Source: an uncultured Granulosicoccaceae bacterium (GTDB lineage: Bacteria; Pseudomonadota; Gammaproteobacteria; Granulosicoccales; Granulosicoccaceae). Taken from it: DNA of 57,486 nucleotides. The stretch is taken from positions 1-57,486 of the forward strand of contig CAKZUP010000007.1 of assembly GCA_937922945.1 (NCBI GenBank), written 5' to 3'. The stretch's first letter is position 1. Each line of letters starts with the position of its first letter. The position numbers and the translations under genes are program-made. Under the pieces are notes generated by a model. It saw only the letters and a list, made by a program, of their open reading frames with translations. It ran no database searches and was not told where the DNA came from. This document shows, piece by piece, positions 43,953 through 53,197 of the stretch.

Positions 43953-44921
43953 ATGCAATCTACCGTTTCAGATCTACGCAAGCATATTCAATTGCTTTGC
44001 TCGGACGGAAGACGCCCCGGGTCAACCGGCTATAAACGTACACAAGATTATATTTGCGATTATATAAATTCGACCGGCAATACCGTTAACACGCAAGAGT
44101 TTTACGCTCTGCCTTTCGGGCGTTGCAAGAATATCTACACAGAAGTCGGGCCAACAGAAAGCGCTATACCCCGAATTGTGATTGGTGCTCACTACGATAC
44201 TTTAGGCCGCTCAGGACCAGGCGCTGACGATAACGCATCCGCTGTCGCCGTTGTACTGGAACTCATGGCTCACGCCTCCAACAAACTACCCATAACGTTT
44301 GTGTTCTTCGACTACGAAGAGATGTTTGGTTTTGGCGCGTTGAAAGGGTCGAAAGCGTTTGTCGCAGACTACAAAAAGCCCATTCGAAAAGCGATTATTC
44401 TGGACTTGGTTGGCGGGTCTTTAATGCCCGGATTCGACAATGTCTACTTCCAGTTTGGTCAGGCACTACCACCCCTGACATTCGATAGGTTGGACTTTTA
44501 TCATCTTCCCATTCTATTTGTTGAACCTGTGGGAAGCTGCTTGCCACGCAGCGATTACGGCAGGTTTCGTTCTAAGGGTGTGCCATTTACTTTTATCTCA
44601 AGCGGCACACCCTGGTACTACCACACACTTGACGATGTACCTGACAACCTCTTGTTTGAAAAGATGGCAAGACTGGTAGGCTGCCTGATACAGTCACTCA
44701 GTCATGCCGATATCATCACCGCACCCAACCTATTACCCGAGCCTGGCTGGGATCGGTTCAGCGAATTAACCGAAAAAATATCGGCGGTGCCAGCTTTTGA
44801 TAATGCCTTCTTTCATAAGCTCAGTGCGCTGGAAGACGGCCCTTCTCGGCTAAACATGATGCGCATGTATTTCAAGGTGTTGCCGGTGCTAAAAAAATTG
44901 GGTGCCGACCTGTGGCAGTAA
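43953..44921 (+). CDS. M28-family zinc metallopeptidase
   Basis: A 322-residue aminopeptidase-like enzyme. Visible two-zinc-site residues are His80 in GAHYDTLG, Asp92 in GADDNASA, Glu122/Glu123 in FFDYEEMFG, and a late His in WYYHTLDDVPDN. There is no signal peptide, so it is probably cytosolic, unlike many secreted M28 enzymes. The glutaminyl-cyclase-like branch of the family is another possibility. It is likely cotranscribed with epmB (10-base gap). Confidence 0.86.
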   Translation: MQSTVSDLRKHIQLLCSDGRRPGSTGYKRTQDYICDYINSTGNTVNTQEFYALPFGRCKNIYTEVGPTESAIPRIVIGAHYDTLGRSGPGADDNASAVAVVLELMAHASNKLPITFVFFDYEEMFGFGALKGSKAFVADYKKPIRKAIILDLVGGSLMPGFDNVYFQFGQALPPLTFDRLDFYHLPILFVEPVGSCLPRSDYGRFRSKGVPFTFISSGTPWYYHTLDDVPDNLLFEKMARLVGCLIQSLSHADIITAPNLLPEPGWDRFSELTEKISAVPAFDNAFFHKLSALEDGPSRLNMMRMYFKVLPVLKKLGADLWQ

Positions 44922-45062
44922 CACTAAGGTGAACCAAGTCAGATTCCAGTTCGTTGAACTCCCAAGAGAATCCGCCCAACGAGGCAGATGCCACAGCAAC
45001 GCAGACTGTGAACAACTACCGCTAAGTCCCATAATATGCGGGCTATTTCACCACCGAATTCG

Positions 45063-45093
45063 TTGAATTTTTGTAAAATTCACAGTGTATAAT
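45063..45093 (+). promoter_or_regulatory. Promoter with embedded palindrome before the ketopantoate-reductase-like gene
   Basis: A perfect -10 box TATAAT (45088-45093) has a plausible -35 TTGAAT at 45063-45068 with a rather long 19-base spacer. The spacer contains an exact palindrome: GAATTTT (45065-45071), TGT, AAAATTC (45075-45081). That is a typical place for a repressor. The 5' leader to the ATG at 45210 would be about 110 bases. It is the clearest promoter in the window. Confidence 0.55.
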
Positions 45094-45209
45094 TTTATTT
45101 GTCAAAATTTGCATTTACTGGCCGATTGTTCAATTACACTGCATCCAGTCTCTTAAACCGAAATCGGAACAGGGCTTACTCCCATCCGATGATCTGACAG
45201 GTGTTTACT

Positions 45210-46286
45210 ATGAAAAACAGCATCAATACTCTAATATTAGGCGCATCATACGGCTCGCTACTGGGCTGCAAGATGGCTCTGGCCGGGCATTCGGCAACCC
45301 TTGTATGCACCGCACCTACAGCAAAACTTATCAATGAATCCGGCACCGTTGTGCACTTTCCGGTGCGTGGATTAGACAATCCGGTCACCGTAAAATCGTC
45401 CGAACTAAAAGGTAATATCTCGGCAACAACACCGTCAGCGGTCGACCTGTCCGAGTACGATCTTGTCGTGCTTGGTATGCAGGAACCTCAATATGCTAAC
45501 GCGGAAGTTAAAAAGCTACTGAACGATATCGCTTTGGCGAAGCTTCCTTGCATGGCTATTATGAACATGCCTCCCCTGCCGTACATTAAACGATTGCCAG
45601 GTGTTGATGCAGAATCTGTCACTGCTTGTTATGCAGACCCGTCTGTGTGGGAAAACTTCGAGCCAGGCCTTGTCACATTGGCCAGCCCTGACCCGCAAGC
45701 TTTTCGCCCAGCCGATGCAGATAAAAATGTTTTACAGGTGAGTCTACCCACCAACTTTAAAGTGGCTCGCTTTGAATCTGATGAACACACTCAACTGCTA
45801 CGCCAGCTTGAAAAAGACATCATCGATGTACGCTTGCCTATTGAGGGCGGCGAAACAGAACTACCGGTAAAACTTAAAGTGCACGATTCGCTTTACGTTC
45901 CATTGGCAAAATGGAGCATGCTAATGACCGGTAATTATCGCTGTGTACAAACAGACGGCATGATTGCGATAAAAGACGCAGTGCATACTGATCTAAAAGC
46001 GTCTGAAGCAATATACAACTGGACAGCAACACTGTGTAAAGAGTTGGGTGCCGATGCTAAAGATCTGGTTCCATTTGAGAAATACGCAAACGCGGCAAAA
46101 GGCCTTTCGCAACCTTCCTCGGCTGCTAAAGCACTAGCCGGCGGTAAACCTGCTATTGAACGCGTGGATAAGCTGGTTAAATTACTGGCTGATCAAAAGA
46201 ATCTGAAAAACCCGCTGGTTGATGAAATTGTAGACAACGTGGAATGGTATATCGACCGTAACACCGAGACTAAAAAAACGGCTTAA
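45210..46286 (+). CDS. Ketopantoate reductase-like (PanE/ApbA) dehydrogenase
   Basis: A 358-residue predicted NAD(P)-dependent reductase. The N-terminus LILGASYGSLLGCKMALAG followed by HSATLVC fits the PanE Rossmann start, though the glycine motif is degenerate (GASYGS instead of GxGxxG). The C-terminal half is helical, with VHDSLYVPLAKWSMLMTGNYRC. The start is ATG 45210 with AGG upstream; a GTG at 45201 is possible. It is too divergent to be the pantothenate enzyme with confidence. A PanE homologue (PanE2) serves as oxalyl-CoA reductase in Methylobacterium extorquens, and this gene lies near oxalate genes. Its stop overlaps the convergent gene by 4 bases. Confidence 0.55.
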   Translation: MKNSINTLILGASYGSLLGCKMALAGHSATLVCTAPTAKLINESGTVVHFPVRGLDNPVTVKSSELKGNISATTPSAVDLSEYDLVVLGMQEPQYANAEVKKLLNDIALAKLPCMAIMNMPPLPYIKRLPGVDAESVTACYADPSVWENFEPGLVTLASPDPQAFRPADADKNVLQVSLPTNFKVARFESDEHTQLLRQLEKDIIDVRLPIEGGETELPVKLKVHDSLYVPLAKWSMLMTGNYRCVQTDGMIAIKDAVHTDLKASEAIYNWTATLCKELGADAKDLVPFEKYANAAKGLSQPSSAAKALAGGKPAIERVDKLVKLLADQKNLKNPLVDEIVDNVEWYIDRNTETKKTA

Positions 46287-48073
46287 GCCCACGCCCCGAG
46301 CGTAAAGCGTTTTTCCTCAGCCACGTCCAATGTCGGGCGTGGCGCAAGAGCATCCTTACCAATGCTGTACTCACCGGCAGCTTTACTAGCAGCATCGAGC
46401 GTACCAAATAGCGCTTTAAGTTCATCCTCGCTGTGATTGCGTATTACGTCTTCAACATCACACCATGCCAATTTGCCATGAGAGAATTCTGCATAAACAT
46501 CGCCAGAATGTTTATCTGCAAATTGAATATGCGCAATGGACTGTATACAACGCTGCGCAAACGCACAGTCATTTTTTATCGCCTTGTCTGTTAACACCTG
46601 GTCGGCTGAAATTGCGTCGACGTTAACACAACGATAGCGATCAATATTTCTCATTAAATTCAAATCAAGGATAACCATATGGTTGTTCCGGCCAAACGCA
46701 GCTGTAGCCGGCACTTGCCCGAGTGGAACATCGTTGTCCAGAAATTCAAAATGAATTTGTTTATCGTTTGATTTCACCCAAGACAAAAACAGTTCCGGCA
46801 TTCCGGTGAACGCCTCAATGTTGTGATACAGCAGATCGTCAACGGCCTTATAACGCCCAGTGGTTTGACCACGAGCCCAGGCACGCACCACAGTTTCCGC
46901 AGGCGGGGTTACCATGAAAAACAGGAATAACCTGTCACCAAAGCGCGACAACAACCGACTATCGTTACTTCCACCGGTTTCAACGCTAAAGCTATCGAAA
47001 CGAAAACGATCGATCAGCATATGCGACATATCGTTTTGCTCAGCCTTACTGGCCATATAGGCATCGAGCTTCTGGTCGATAATGGCAAGCTCTTGCCCTG
47101 TCAGCATGGCCGCGTATTTGTAGTGCTCGCCTAAGGAGTCATAATCGAGCAGATACTTGCGCCAATAATCTGGGCTAATAAGAGCGACATCTTCCCAGGC
47201 AATGGATAGCTTTTCTGCCAACTGCCGTTGTTTTTGACGAATCGTGCTTTTACCCGAGGCCGACGCACCTTTTACGTTCATAATAGTCGGCTTCGACTGA
47301 GCAGGTATTCGGCGGTAGTTCTCTTGCTGTATGGCTTGCGCCAAAATCGGCTCAATGAGTGTCGCTACCAGCTCAGCACCTATGTCATTTGACGCCATAT
47401 TAACGGTTATACGACTAATCAGTTCTGGGTCTTTGGGAACCGTGCCACGTTGCGATACAAGCGCATCAATGACTTTACGCAAGGCCTGCAGGCAATGCCG
47501 TTCGCGCGCGTAGCTGGAATCAGCGTATTGATTTTTCCACAATTTAAGTGCACGTAACTCAGCCGGTTCTTCTGTTTCAGGCGATGCTTTCTTTGTCTGC
47601 TTTTTACCGAACAGTCGTGCTAAGAAACCGCCGGTAGCTGCAGGTGCTTGCCGCTGAGGCGGTAGAAATAAGTCGGCCTGAAGACGCTGCTCAATCTGAT
47701 CTCGGGCAGCTGACACTTTCTTATCGAAAGCATCTTGGATGCTTGGCAACTCAGGGGTAACATAAGAATCGTAGATGGTCTTGACCATCGATCGTAAATT
47801 AATTCCCAAGTCTTCGTAATTAGGACCATCGGGCACGGAAAGATCAGCAGTAACACGAACCAGCAGTTCATGTATTAACAGACGTTCAATCCGAAATGAG
47901 ACAAGCTCGGTTTCGTTGATACCACAAAAATCAGACAGCTCTTTGGCACTGTTAAAATCAACCGATGATGTCTCCGGACGATAGAGCGTAACCAGCGGCA
48001 ACAGTTCGCTGGGTATCTTTGATTTGATGCCCGGGTGCCAGGCATCAAACTGAGTTGAATCGCTGGAACTCAT
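46283..48073 (-). CDS. Unrecognised protein with zeta-toxin-like P-loop kinase domain
   Basis: About 596 residues from ATG 48073 (AGGG upstream; an ATG at 48100 lacks a ribosome site). The first ~190 residues are helical, with no motif I recognise, and include a Lys/Arg-rich loop (ARLFGKKQTKKAS). A Walker A motif GASASGKST lies at about 269-277, followed by ISPDYWRKYLLD, where the Asp is placed as in zeta-type or chloramphenicol phosphotransferase-like kinases, and by VVRAWARGQTTGRYK, with arginines able to bind phosphate. No antitoxin gene is adjacent. It follows tctA by 44 bases on the same strand. The function is unknown. Confidence 0.6.
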   Translation of the reverse strand: MSSSDSTQFDAWHPGIKSKIPSELLPLVTLYRPETSSVDFNSAKELSDFCGINETELVSFRIERLLIHELLVRVTADLSVPDGPNYEDLGINLRSMVKTIYDSYVTPELPSIQDAFDKKVSAARDQIEQRLQADLFLPPQRQAPAATGGFLARLFGKKQTKKASPETEEPAELRALKLWKNQYADSSYARERHCLQALRKVIDALVSQRGTVPKDPELISRITVNMASNDIGAELVATLIEPILAQAIQQENYRRIPAQSKPTIMNVKGASASGKSTIRQKQRQLAEKLSIAWEDVALISPDYWRKYLLDYDSLGEHYKYAAMLTGQELAIIDQKLDAYMASKAEQNDMSHMLIDRFRFDSFSVETGGSNDSRLLSRFGDRLFLFFMVTPPAETVVRAWARGQTTGRYKAVDDLLYHNIEAFTGMPELFLSWVKSNDKQIHFEFLDNDVPLGQVPATAAFGRNNHMVILDLNLMRNIDRYRCVNVDAISADQVLTDKAIKNDCAFAQRCIQSIAHIQFADKHSGDVYAEFSHGKLAWCDVEDVIRNHSEDELKALFGTLDAASKAAGEYSIGKDALAPRPTLDVAEEKRFTLGAWA

Positions 48074-48117
48074 GATTGAGCCCTTTGTGTCGATTGCCAT
48101 TCAATCGACACGTGAGG

Positions 48118-49689
48118 TTAACTGGTCGCTGGTTTGCTACCACGCAGTTTGCCGAATATCAATGTAATGAGTGGCAGAAATAATAATATCAATGCAATCA
48201 CGGTGATGGGTCCGGCTATAGGACGATTAAAAAAGATAGAAAAATCGCCATCTGATAACAGCAGCGATTGTCTTAGTGTGGGCTCTGCTATTGGCCCTAG
48301 CACGATCGCCAACACAGCCGGCGCCAGCGGATAATCCAAAATTCGCATTAGATACGCACCGATACCAAACAACAGCATTAGCCATACATCAAACATGTTT
48401 TGATAAGCGGCGTACGTACCGATGACGCTGAGCACGAAAATCATCGGCGCAAGGATGGTGAATGGCATGCGTAACATCCATAGAAACACAGGAATAAACG
48501 CAAGGTTCACTAAAACCGCCACCAGATTCGACACATAGAAACTACCAATAAGCGGCCATACAAAGTCAGGCTGTTCAGAAAACAATAAAGGCCCTGGCTG
48601 CAACCCCCAGATAACCATACCGGCGAGCAGTACAGCCGTGGTTGGAGAACCGGGTATGCCCAACGTCATCATCGGTAGCATGGCGCCAGTTGACGCAGAG
48701 TTGTTGGCAGCTTCCGGTGCTGCAATGCCATTAACGTTCCCCTTACCGTAAGAGTCTTTGTCTTTGGACATCATTTTCGTTACACCATAAGCCATTAAAG
48801 AGCCTGGTGTTGCACCAGCGGCAGGCAATATACCAACGAAAAAGCCAAGGAAAGAACCGACAAACGTGCCTTTAAATGCACGTGGGAATGCTTTGATCGC
48901 TGCCCAAACCGAACTAAAATTAACGTTCGCCTCGGTCATTGTCACATTGCCTCGGGTTGAATTGATGGTCCATATCATTTCACCAATGCCGTATACACCA
49001 ATGGCCAACACTAAAAAGCGTATGCCGTGAGAGAAGCCTGTGGTATCAATCCACGATTCTGTAGCTGGAAAGAAATCCAGAGGGTCGCCAAACTGCAGCC
49101 GAGGCTCACCAGTAATAATATCGAAGCCAACTGTGGCCAGTACCAATCCCAAGGCAATTGAAATAATGGTTTTGGGGATGTCATCGCCGCCCAGGCCAAT
49201 GAAAGTTGAAAACGCCAATAGCATCAGCGCAAAGATCTCGGGGTTACCAAACTTGAGCGCGACCGATGCAAGCGGTGGCGCAAATGCCGTGAAGAAAATA
49301 TTGGCAACCGTTGCACCGATAAACGAGGCAATGGCAGCGGTAACCAATGCTCGCTCTGCCTTCCCTTTTAAAGCCAGTGGCCTGCCATCAAACGTGGTGG
49401 CTACGGCTGTCGACGCCCCAGGTATGCCAAGCGTAATAGACGATATGGCCCCTCCATACATAGCACCATAGTAGATTGCCGCCAAAAAGATCATGGGCGA
49501 TGTGGCTGAGCCAGTGAGCTCCTGAATTACGAAGGTAAACGGCAACAGTATCGCCACACCGTTAACGGACCCCAAACCGGGCATAGCGCCAACGAACAAC
49601 CCAACCACAACCCCGATTATGCACAGCCCCAGATTAATAGGTTGCAGTGCCTGATAGATTCCATCAATTAATGCCGAGAGTATTTCCAT
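48118..49689 (-). CDS. tctA: Tripartite tricarboxylate transporter large subunit TctA
   Basis: The 523-residue channel-forming membrane protein of a TTT importer. About 11-12 helices are visible. Family-typical glycine-rich segments are GAMPGLGSVNGVAILLPF near the N-terminus, AIYYGAMYGGAISSITLGIPGAS, GILPAAGATPGSLMAYG, and MTLGIPGSPTTAVLLAGM. TctA works with TctB and a periplasmic binding protein to take up carboxylates. The neighbouring oxalate genes suggest oxalate or a related dicarboxylate. The start is 12 bases after tctB. Confidence 0.93.
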   Translation of the reverse strand: MEILSALIDGIYQALQPINLGLCIIGVVVGLFVGAMPGLGSVNGVAILLPFTFVIQELTGSATSPMIFLAAIYYGAMYGGAISSITLGIPGASTAVATTFDGRPLALKGKAERALVTAAIASFIGATVANIFFTAFAPPLASVALKFGNPEIFALMLLAFSTFIGLGGDDIPKTIISIALGLVLATVGFDIITGEPRLQFGDPLDFFPATESWIDTTGFSHGIRFLVLAIGVYGIGEMIWTINSTRGNVTMTEANVNFSSVWAAIKAFPRAFKGTFVGSFLGFFVGILPAAGATPGSLMAYGVTKMMSKDKDSYGKGNVNGIAAPEAANNSASTGAMLPMMTLGIPGSPTTAVLLAGMVIWGLQPGPLLFSEQPDFVWPLIGSFYVSNLVAVLVNLAFIPVFLWMLRMPFTILAPMIFVLSVIGTYAAYQNMFDVWLMLLFGIGAYLMRILDYPLAPAVLAIVLGPIAEPTLRQSLLLSDGDFSIFFNRPIAGPITVIALILLFLPLITLIFGKLRGSKPATS

Positions 49690-49701
49690 GCGTCACTACT
49701 C

Positions 49702-50232
49702 CTATAAGAAAATATCGTATAGCGGAAGGAATAATGGTTCGGACAACCCTTTTGGCAGAACGATCCGCATTGCAACATCGAAGAAAAAGAAACAGAAAAC
49801 CGGTGTGAGCACCGCAATCAGTAAGGTTTGAAGCCAAGAGTGTTTGCCGAGGAACCGAAGATAGTAAACCAGAAAAAGGAAAATACCCGCATAGAATCCA
49901 AGCCACTCTATAACACCGAGAAAGGCAAACAAACCACCACCGACCAATAGCATCATCTTCCACGAATAACCATCCATGTAAGGTTGATCTGATTGAGATG
50001 GCGGAGACGTTCTTCGCACCCAATTCACCATGATCCAGAAGCACGACAGCAACATGGCCAGAGAAAGCCAAAAAGGCCAAAAGCCGGCACCAGGTGCACC
50101 TGTTTCGTCAAAACCAATATTGTCAAAGCGAGCAATAGACGGGTCCCAGGACGGGCCCTCTCCGCTTTTCCACATTAGATAGCAGGAGAACAGTGCAAGC
50201 ACCACCGCCATCACTAATTCAGCAACTCGCAT
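49702..50232 (-). CDS. tctB: Tripartite tricarboxylate transporter small subunit TctB
   Basis: The 176-residue small membrane subunit. It has four or five helices: one at 1-20, then about 55-75, 97-140 as a double segment, and 148-165. The periplasmic loop after helix 1 contains FDNIGFDETGAPGAGFWPFW, typical of TctB. It lies between tctC and tctA. The 155-base gap before it carries three hairpins. Confidence 0.9.
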   Translation of the reverse strand: MRVAELVMAVVLALFSCYLMWKSGEGPSWDPSIARFDNIGFDETGAPGAGFWPFWLSLAMLLSCFWIMVNWVRRTSPPSQSDQPYMDGYSWKMMLLVGGGLFAFLGVIEWLGFYAGIFLFLVYYLRFLGKHSWLQTLLIAVLTPVFCFFFFDVAMRIVLPKGLSEPLFLPLYDIFL

Positions 50233-50270
50233 TACGTCAATAACCTCGGCAGATGTTTATGGGTACAGAA

Positions 50271-50302
50271 TTCCCTCTGCCTGATAACTCAGGCAGCGGG
50301 AA
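50271..50302 (-). promoter_or_regulatory. Large hairpin in the tctC-tctB gap
   Basis: An exact 8-bp inverted repeat (CTGCCTGA at 50277-50284, TCAGGCAG at 50289-50296) closes a TAAC loop. After one mismatch the stem is extended by TTCCC (50271-50275) with GGGAA (50298-50302). No T-run follows on the minus strand, so it probably stabilises the tctC message or partly limits read-through into tctBA. Confidence 0.65.
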
Positions 50303-50332
50303 CACTCACTCGGTAGCTGCGACTTGTGCGTT

Positions 50333-50381
50333 TTGCGTGTGAACAAACTAAATCACACGCAATTTAAGTCACAAAACTTAA
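50333..50381 (-). promoter_or_regulatory. Two further hairpins directly after tctC
   Basis: TTGCGTGTG (50333-50341) and CACACGCAA (50354-50362) form a perfect 9-bp stem with a 12-base loop. TTAAGT (50364-50369) and ACTTAA (50376-50381) form a 6-bp stem with a 6-base loop. They begin 7 bases after the tctC stop. With the hairpin at 50271-50302 they occupy most of the gap. Confidence 0.6.
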
Positions 50382-50387
50382 GGCAAC

Positions 50388-51353
50388 TTATTTAATAGCG
50401 CCAGAGGACTTCAGAATGCTCTGATGTCTGTCGCGCTGAGTTGTCCAGTAAGACGTTAAGTCGTCACCAGCCATAAAGTCACCCATAAGCGACTTGCTTG
50501 ACTTGTACTCTTGCCAATCAGCCGACTCGTACACTTTGTTGAAAAGATCGGTGTAATACGCTAAGGCTTCATCTGACATTCCGGGTGCACCGACAACGGA
50601 GCGTTGCATAAAATAGGAAAAGTCAGAGCCAGTTTCTTTCAACGTTGGTACATCCGGGAACATTGGCAGGCGCTCATCTGTGAAAGCAACCAGTGGAATA
50701 ACATCGCCACTTTCGTAGAAACCCAAGGCTTCGGATGGGTTGTTAACGGAGCTATCGATTTGCTCACCGGCTAAATCTTTCGCTACTGCACCACCGCCCT
50801 TGTAAGGAATATATTTAATAGACAGACCGTACTCAGTATTCAGATGATCGGTAATGATGTTGTCTTCTGAATTCTTACCAGTACCACCCATTACCCAACC
50901 TGAACCGCGCTTTTTGGCTTCAGCAAGGAACTCATCAAAGTTATTGATACCTTCGTTTTTATGTACCCAGAGTAGGAATGTATCTTCTGCCATACGACCT
51001 ACAGGCGTGAACTGCATGATGTCAACGTCTAAACCCGGCTGGCGTAGTGGTGTGGTAAAAAACGAATTCAGCGTAACCATAATCGTGTGATCAGGATCGG
51101 TTGCACTTTTCATGTGTACCAGTGCTTCTGCCCCTGAACCGCCCGACTTGTTAGTCGGAACCAGTGGTCTGGCCGCCAGATCTTCTTTTTCGACAATGGA
51201 CTGCATAAGCCTGGCCATTTTATCGGCACCGCCGCCTTTACCAGCCATGATAACGAAATCAACGGGCTTCACAGGCTCCCAGGCATGCGCTAAACCAGCA
51301 ACACCAAGCGCCATTCCAACCGTACATCCAATCAGTACTTTTCTTACAAACAT
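50388..51353 (-). CDS. tctC: TctC-type periplasmic solute-binding protein
   Basis: The 321-residue extracytoplasmic receptor of the TTT importer. The signal peptide runs to about residue 24 (GLAHA). The mature protein has the Bug/TctC pattern: VDFVIMAGKGGGADKMARLM near the N-terminus, NKSGGSGAEALVHMK, IKYIPYKGGGAVAKDLAGEQID, and VPTLKETG near 240. Bug-type receptors bind small carboxylates through water bridges, so the ligand cannot be deduced from sequence alone. An inverted repeat lies 24 bases before its ATG. Confidence 0.92.
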   Translation of the reverse strand: MFVRKVLIGCTVGMALGVAGLAHAWEPVKPVDFVIMAGKGGGADKMARLMQSIVEKEDLAARPLVPTNKSGGSGAEALVHMKSATDPDHTIMVTLNSFFTTPLRQPGLDVDIMQFTPVGRMAEDTFLLWVHKNEGINNFDEFLAEAKKRGSGWVMGGTGKNSEDNIITDHLNTEYGLSIKYIPYKGGGAVAKDLAGEQIDSSVNNPSEALGFYESGDVIPLVAFTDERLPMFPDVPTLKETGSDFSYFMQRSVVGAPGMSDEALAYYTDLFNKVYESADWQEYKSSKSLMGDFMAGDDLTSYWTTQRDRHQSILKSSGAIK

Positions 51354-51377
51354 AAGTTAAGTCCTCTCTCCAATTTC

Positions 51378-51397
51378 GCGCGATTGTTATATCGCGC
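51378..51397 (-). promoter_or_regulatory. Inverted repeat upstream of tctC
   Basis: GCGCGAT (51378-51384) and ATCGCGC (51391-51397) are perfect reverse complements around TGTTAT, 24 bases before the tctC start codon. It could be an operator or a leader hairpin. A shorter repeat, CCTTC/GAAGG around GAAT, lies at 51408-51421. Confidence 0.5.
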
Positions 51398-51503
51398 TGT
51401 CTTACACCCTTCGAATGAAGGATGCTCCCCATACTCTATTTACTACTACAAACCTGCATGCGTATTCAAGTACTACATGAACACGATCACACACTTAACG
51501 TGT

Positions 51504-53180
51504 TTAGAACAGGCCTTCTATCTGCCCGGCCTCGTTCAGTTTTATAACCTCAGCCGCAGGCGCCCGTGGCAGACCCGGCATTGTCATGATTGAACCGCAT
51601 ATGGCAACGATAAAGCCTGCACCAGCTGATAGACGCACTTCTCTTATCGGAATGCTATGTCCATCGGGTGCGCCACGCAAATTCGGATCGGTTGAAAACG
51701 AATATTGCGTTTTCGCGATACAGATGGGCAGGTTGCCATACCCCGCCTCTTCCCACGCCTTCAGCTGATCTTTAATCGCTGCATCTGCAATGACTTCCTC
51801 AGCCCGATATATTTTCTTCGCTATGGTTTCAATTTTCTCCATTAGCGGCATGGCATCTGGGTAAAGGGTTTCAAAGTTTGCCGTTTCGTTGTCGATCATA
51901 TCTACGACTTTGTTCGCCAGATCTTTGGTGCCGTCGGAACCATTCGCCCAATGTTTACACACGATGGCATCGACACCTTGTGATTGTGCGAAGCTCTGCG
52001 CCGCTTCAATTTCTTTATCTGTGTCGAGAGTAAAATGATTGATGGCAACAACCACTGGAACACCGTAAAGTTTCAGGTTCTCTATGTGTCGACCCAGATT
52101 TGCGCAACCGGCTTTAACTGCCTCAACATTTTCACCATCAAGATCTTCTTTCAACACGCCACCGTTCATTTTCATGGCTCGGATAGTGGCGACCAGCACA
52201 ATGGCTGACGGTGCGATACCCGCTTTACGGCACTTGATGTCCAAAAATTTCTCGGCGCCCAAATCGGCTCCAAAACCTGCTTCGGTAACTACATAGTCAG
52301 TGAGCTTCAATGCGGTTTTTGTCGCCATAACCGAATTACAACCATGTGCGATATTTGCAAACGGGCCACCGTGAACAAAGGCAGGATTATTCTCAAGCGT
52401 TTGTACCAGGTTTGGTTGAATGGCATCTTTGAGCAATACCGTCATTGCACCATCGGCATTGATATCACGGCAATATATAGGCGACTTGTCTCTGCGGTAA
52501 GCAACGATAATATCGCCCAGTCTTTTTTGCAGATCGTCCAGATTGTTGGCAAGACACAATATGGCCATGACTTCTGAAGCAACAGTAATATCGAAGCCTG
52601 TTTCGCGTGGAAAGCCATTGGTAGCGCCACCAAGACTTGCCGTGATCTGCCTCAATGCGCGGTCGTTCATATCAAGGACACGGCGCCAGACAACGCGACG
52701 AGAATCAATTTCGAGCGCATTGCCCCAATAAATGTGATTATCAATCATGGCCGATAACAGATTATGCGCTGAGGTTATGGCGTGAAAGTCACCAGTGAAA
52801 TGCAAGTTCATTTCTTCCATTGGCACCACCTGAGCATAACCCCCACCGGCAGCTCCACCCTTCATACCAAAGCAGGGTCCAAGCGATGCTTCGCGAATGC
52901 ATATCATGGCTTTCTTGCCAATCGCGTTCAGGCCATCACCCAAACCAACGGTGGTAGTGGTTTTACCTTCGCCTGCAGGCGTCGGGTTAATCGCGGTTAC
53001 CAGGATCAGTTTGCCATCGGGTTTATCTTTGGTACTGTTGATGAAGTCAGCGGATACTTTTGCTTTATCGTGTCCGTAAGGAATAAGCTCTGCTGCGGGA
53101 ATACCCAGCTTACTGCCAACGTCCAGAATGGGCTGCTTATTCGCTTCACGCGCTATTTCTATATCGGTTTTAACGGCCAT
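51504..53180 (-). CDS. fhs: Formate-tetrahydrofolate ligase
   Basis: An ATP-dependent enzyme joining formate to THF to make 10-formyl-THF, and able to run in reverse. The 558 residues match the family. The nucleotide-binding segment [18 protein letters not shown] lies near residue 62, with [25 protein letters not shown] and [12 protein letters not shown] later. The start is ATG 53180 with AGGA upstream. A reading from TTG 53201 would overlap the preceding stop. It is 17 bases after the formyl-THF hydrolase-like gene. It connects formate from oxalate, or from methyl oxidation, to the folate pool. Confidence 0.96.
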   Translation of the reverse strand: MAVKTDIEIAREANKQPILDVGSKLGIPAAELIPYGHDKAKVSADFINSTKDKPDGKLILVTAINPTPAGEGKTTTTVGLGDGLNAIGKKAMICIREASLGPCFGMKGGAAGGGYAQVVPMEEMNLHFTGDFHAITSAHNLLSAMIDNHIYWGNALEIDSRRVVWRRVLDMNDRALRQITASLGGATNGFPRETGFDITVASEVMAILCLANNLDDLQKRLGDIIVAYRRDKSPIYCRDINADGAMTVLLKDAIQPNLVQTLENNPAFVHGGPFANIAHGCNSVMATKTALKLTDYVVTEAGFGADLGAEKFLDIKCRKAGIAPSAIVLVATIRAMKMNGGVLKEDLDGENVEAVKAGCANLGRHIENLKLYGVPVVVAINHFTLDTDKEIEAAQSFAQSQGVDAIVCKHWANGSDGTKDLANKVVDMIDNETANFETLYPDAMPLMEKIETIAKKIYRAEEVIADAAIKDQLKAWEEAGYGNLPICIAKTQYSFSTDPNLRGAPDGHSIPIREVRLSAGAGFIVAICGSIMTMPGLPRAPAAEVIKLNEAGQIEGLF

Positions 53181-53197
53181 CGTAATTTGGTCCTGTA

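Noticed and set aside
46283..48073. Toxin-antitoxin system based on the zeta-like P-loop domain
   Set aside because: No small antitoxin-like gene is adjacent, the protein is far larger than zeta toxins, and it appears linked to tctA.
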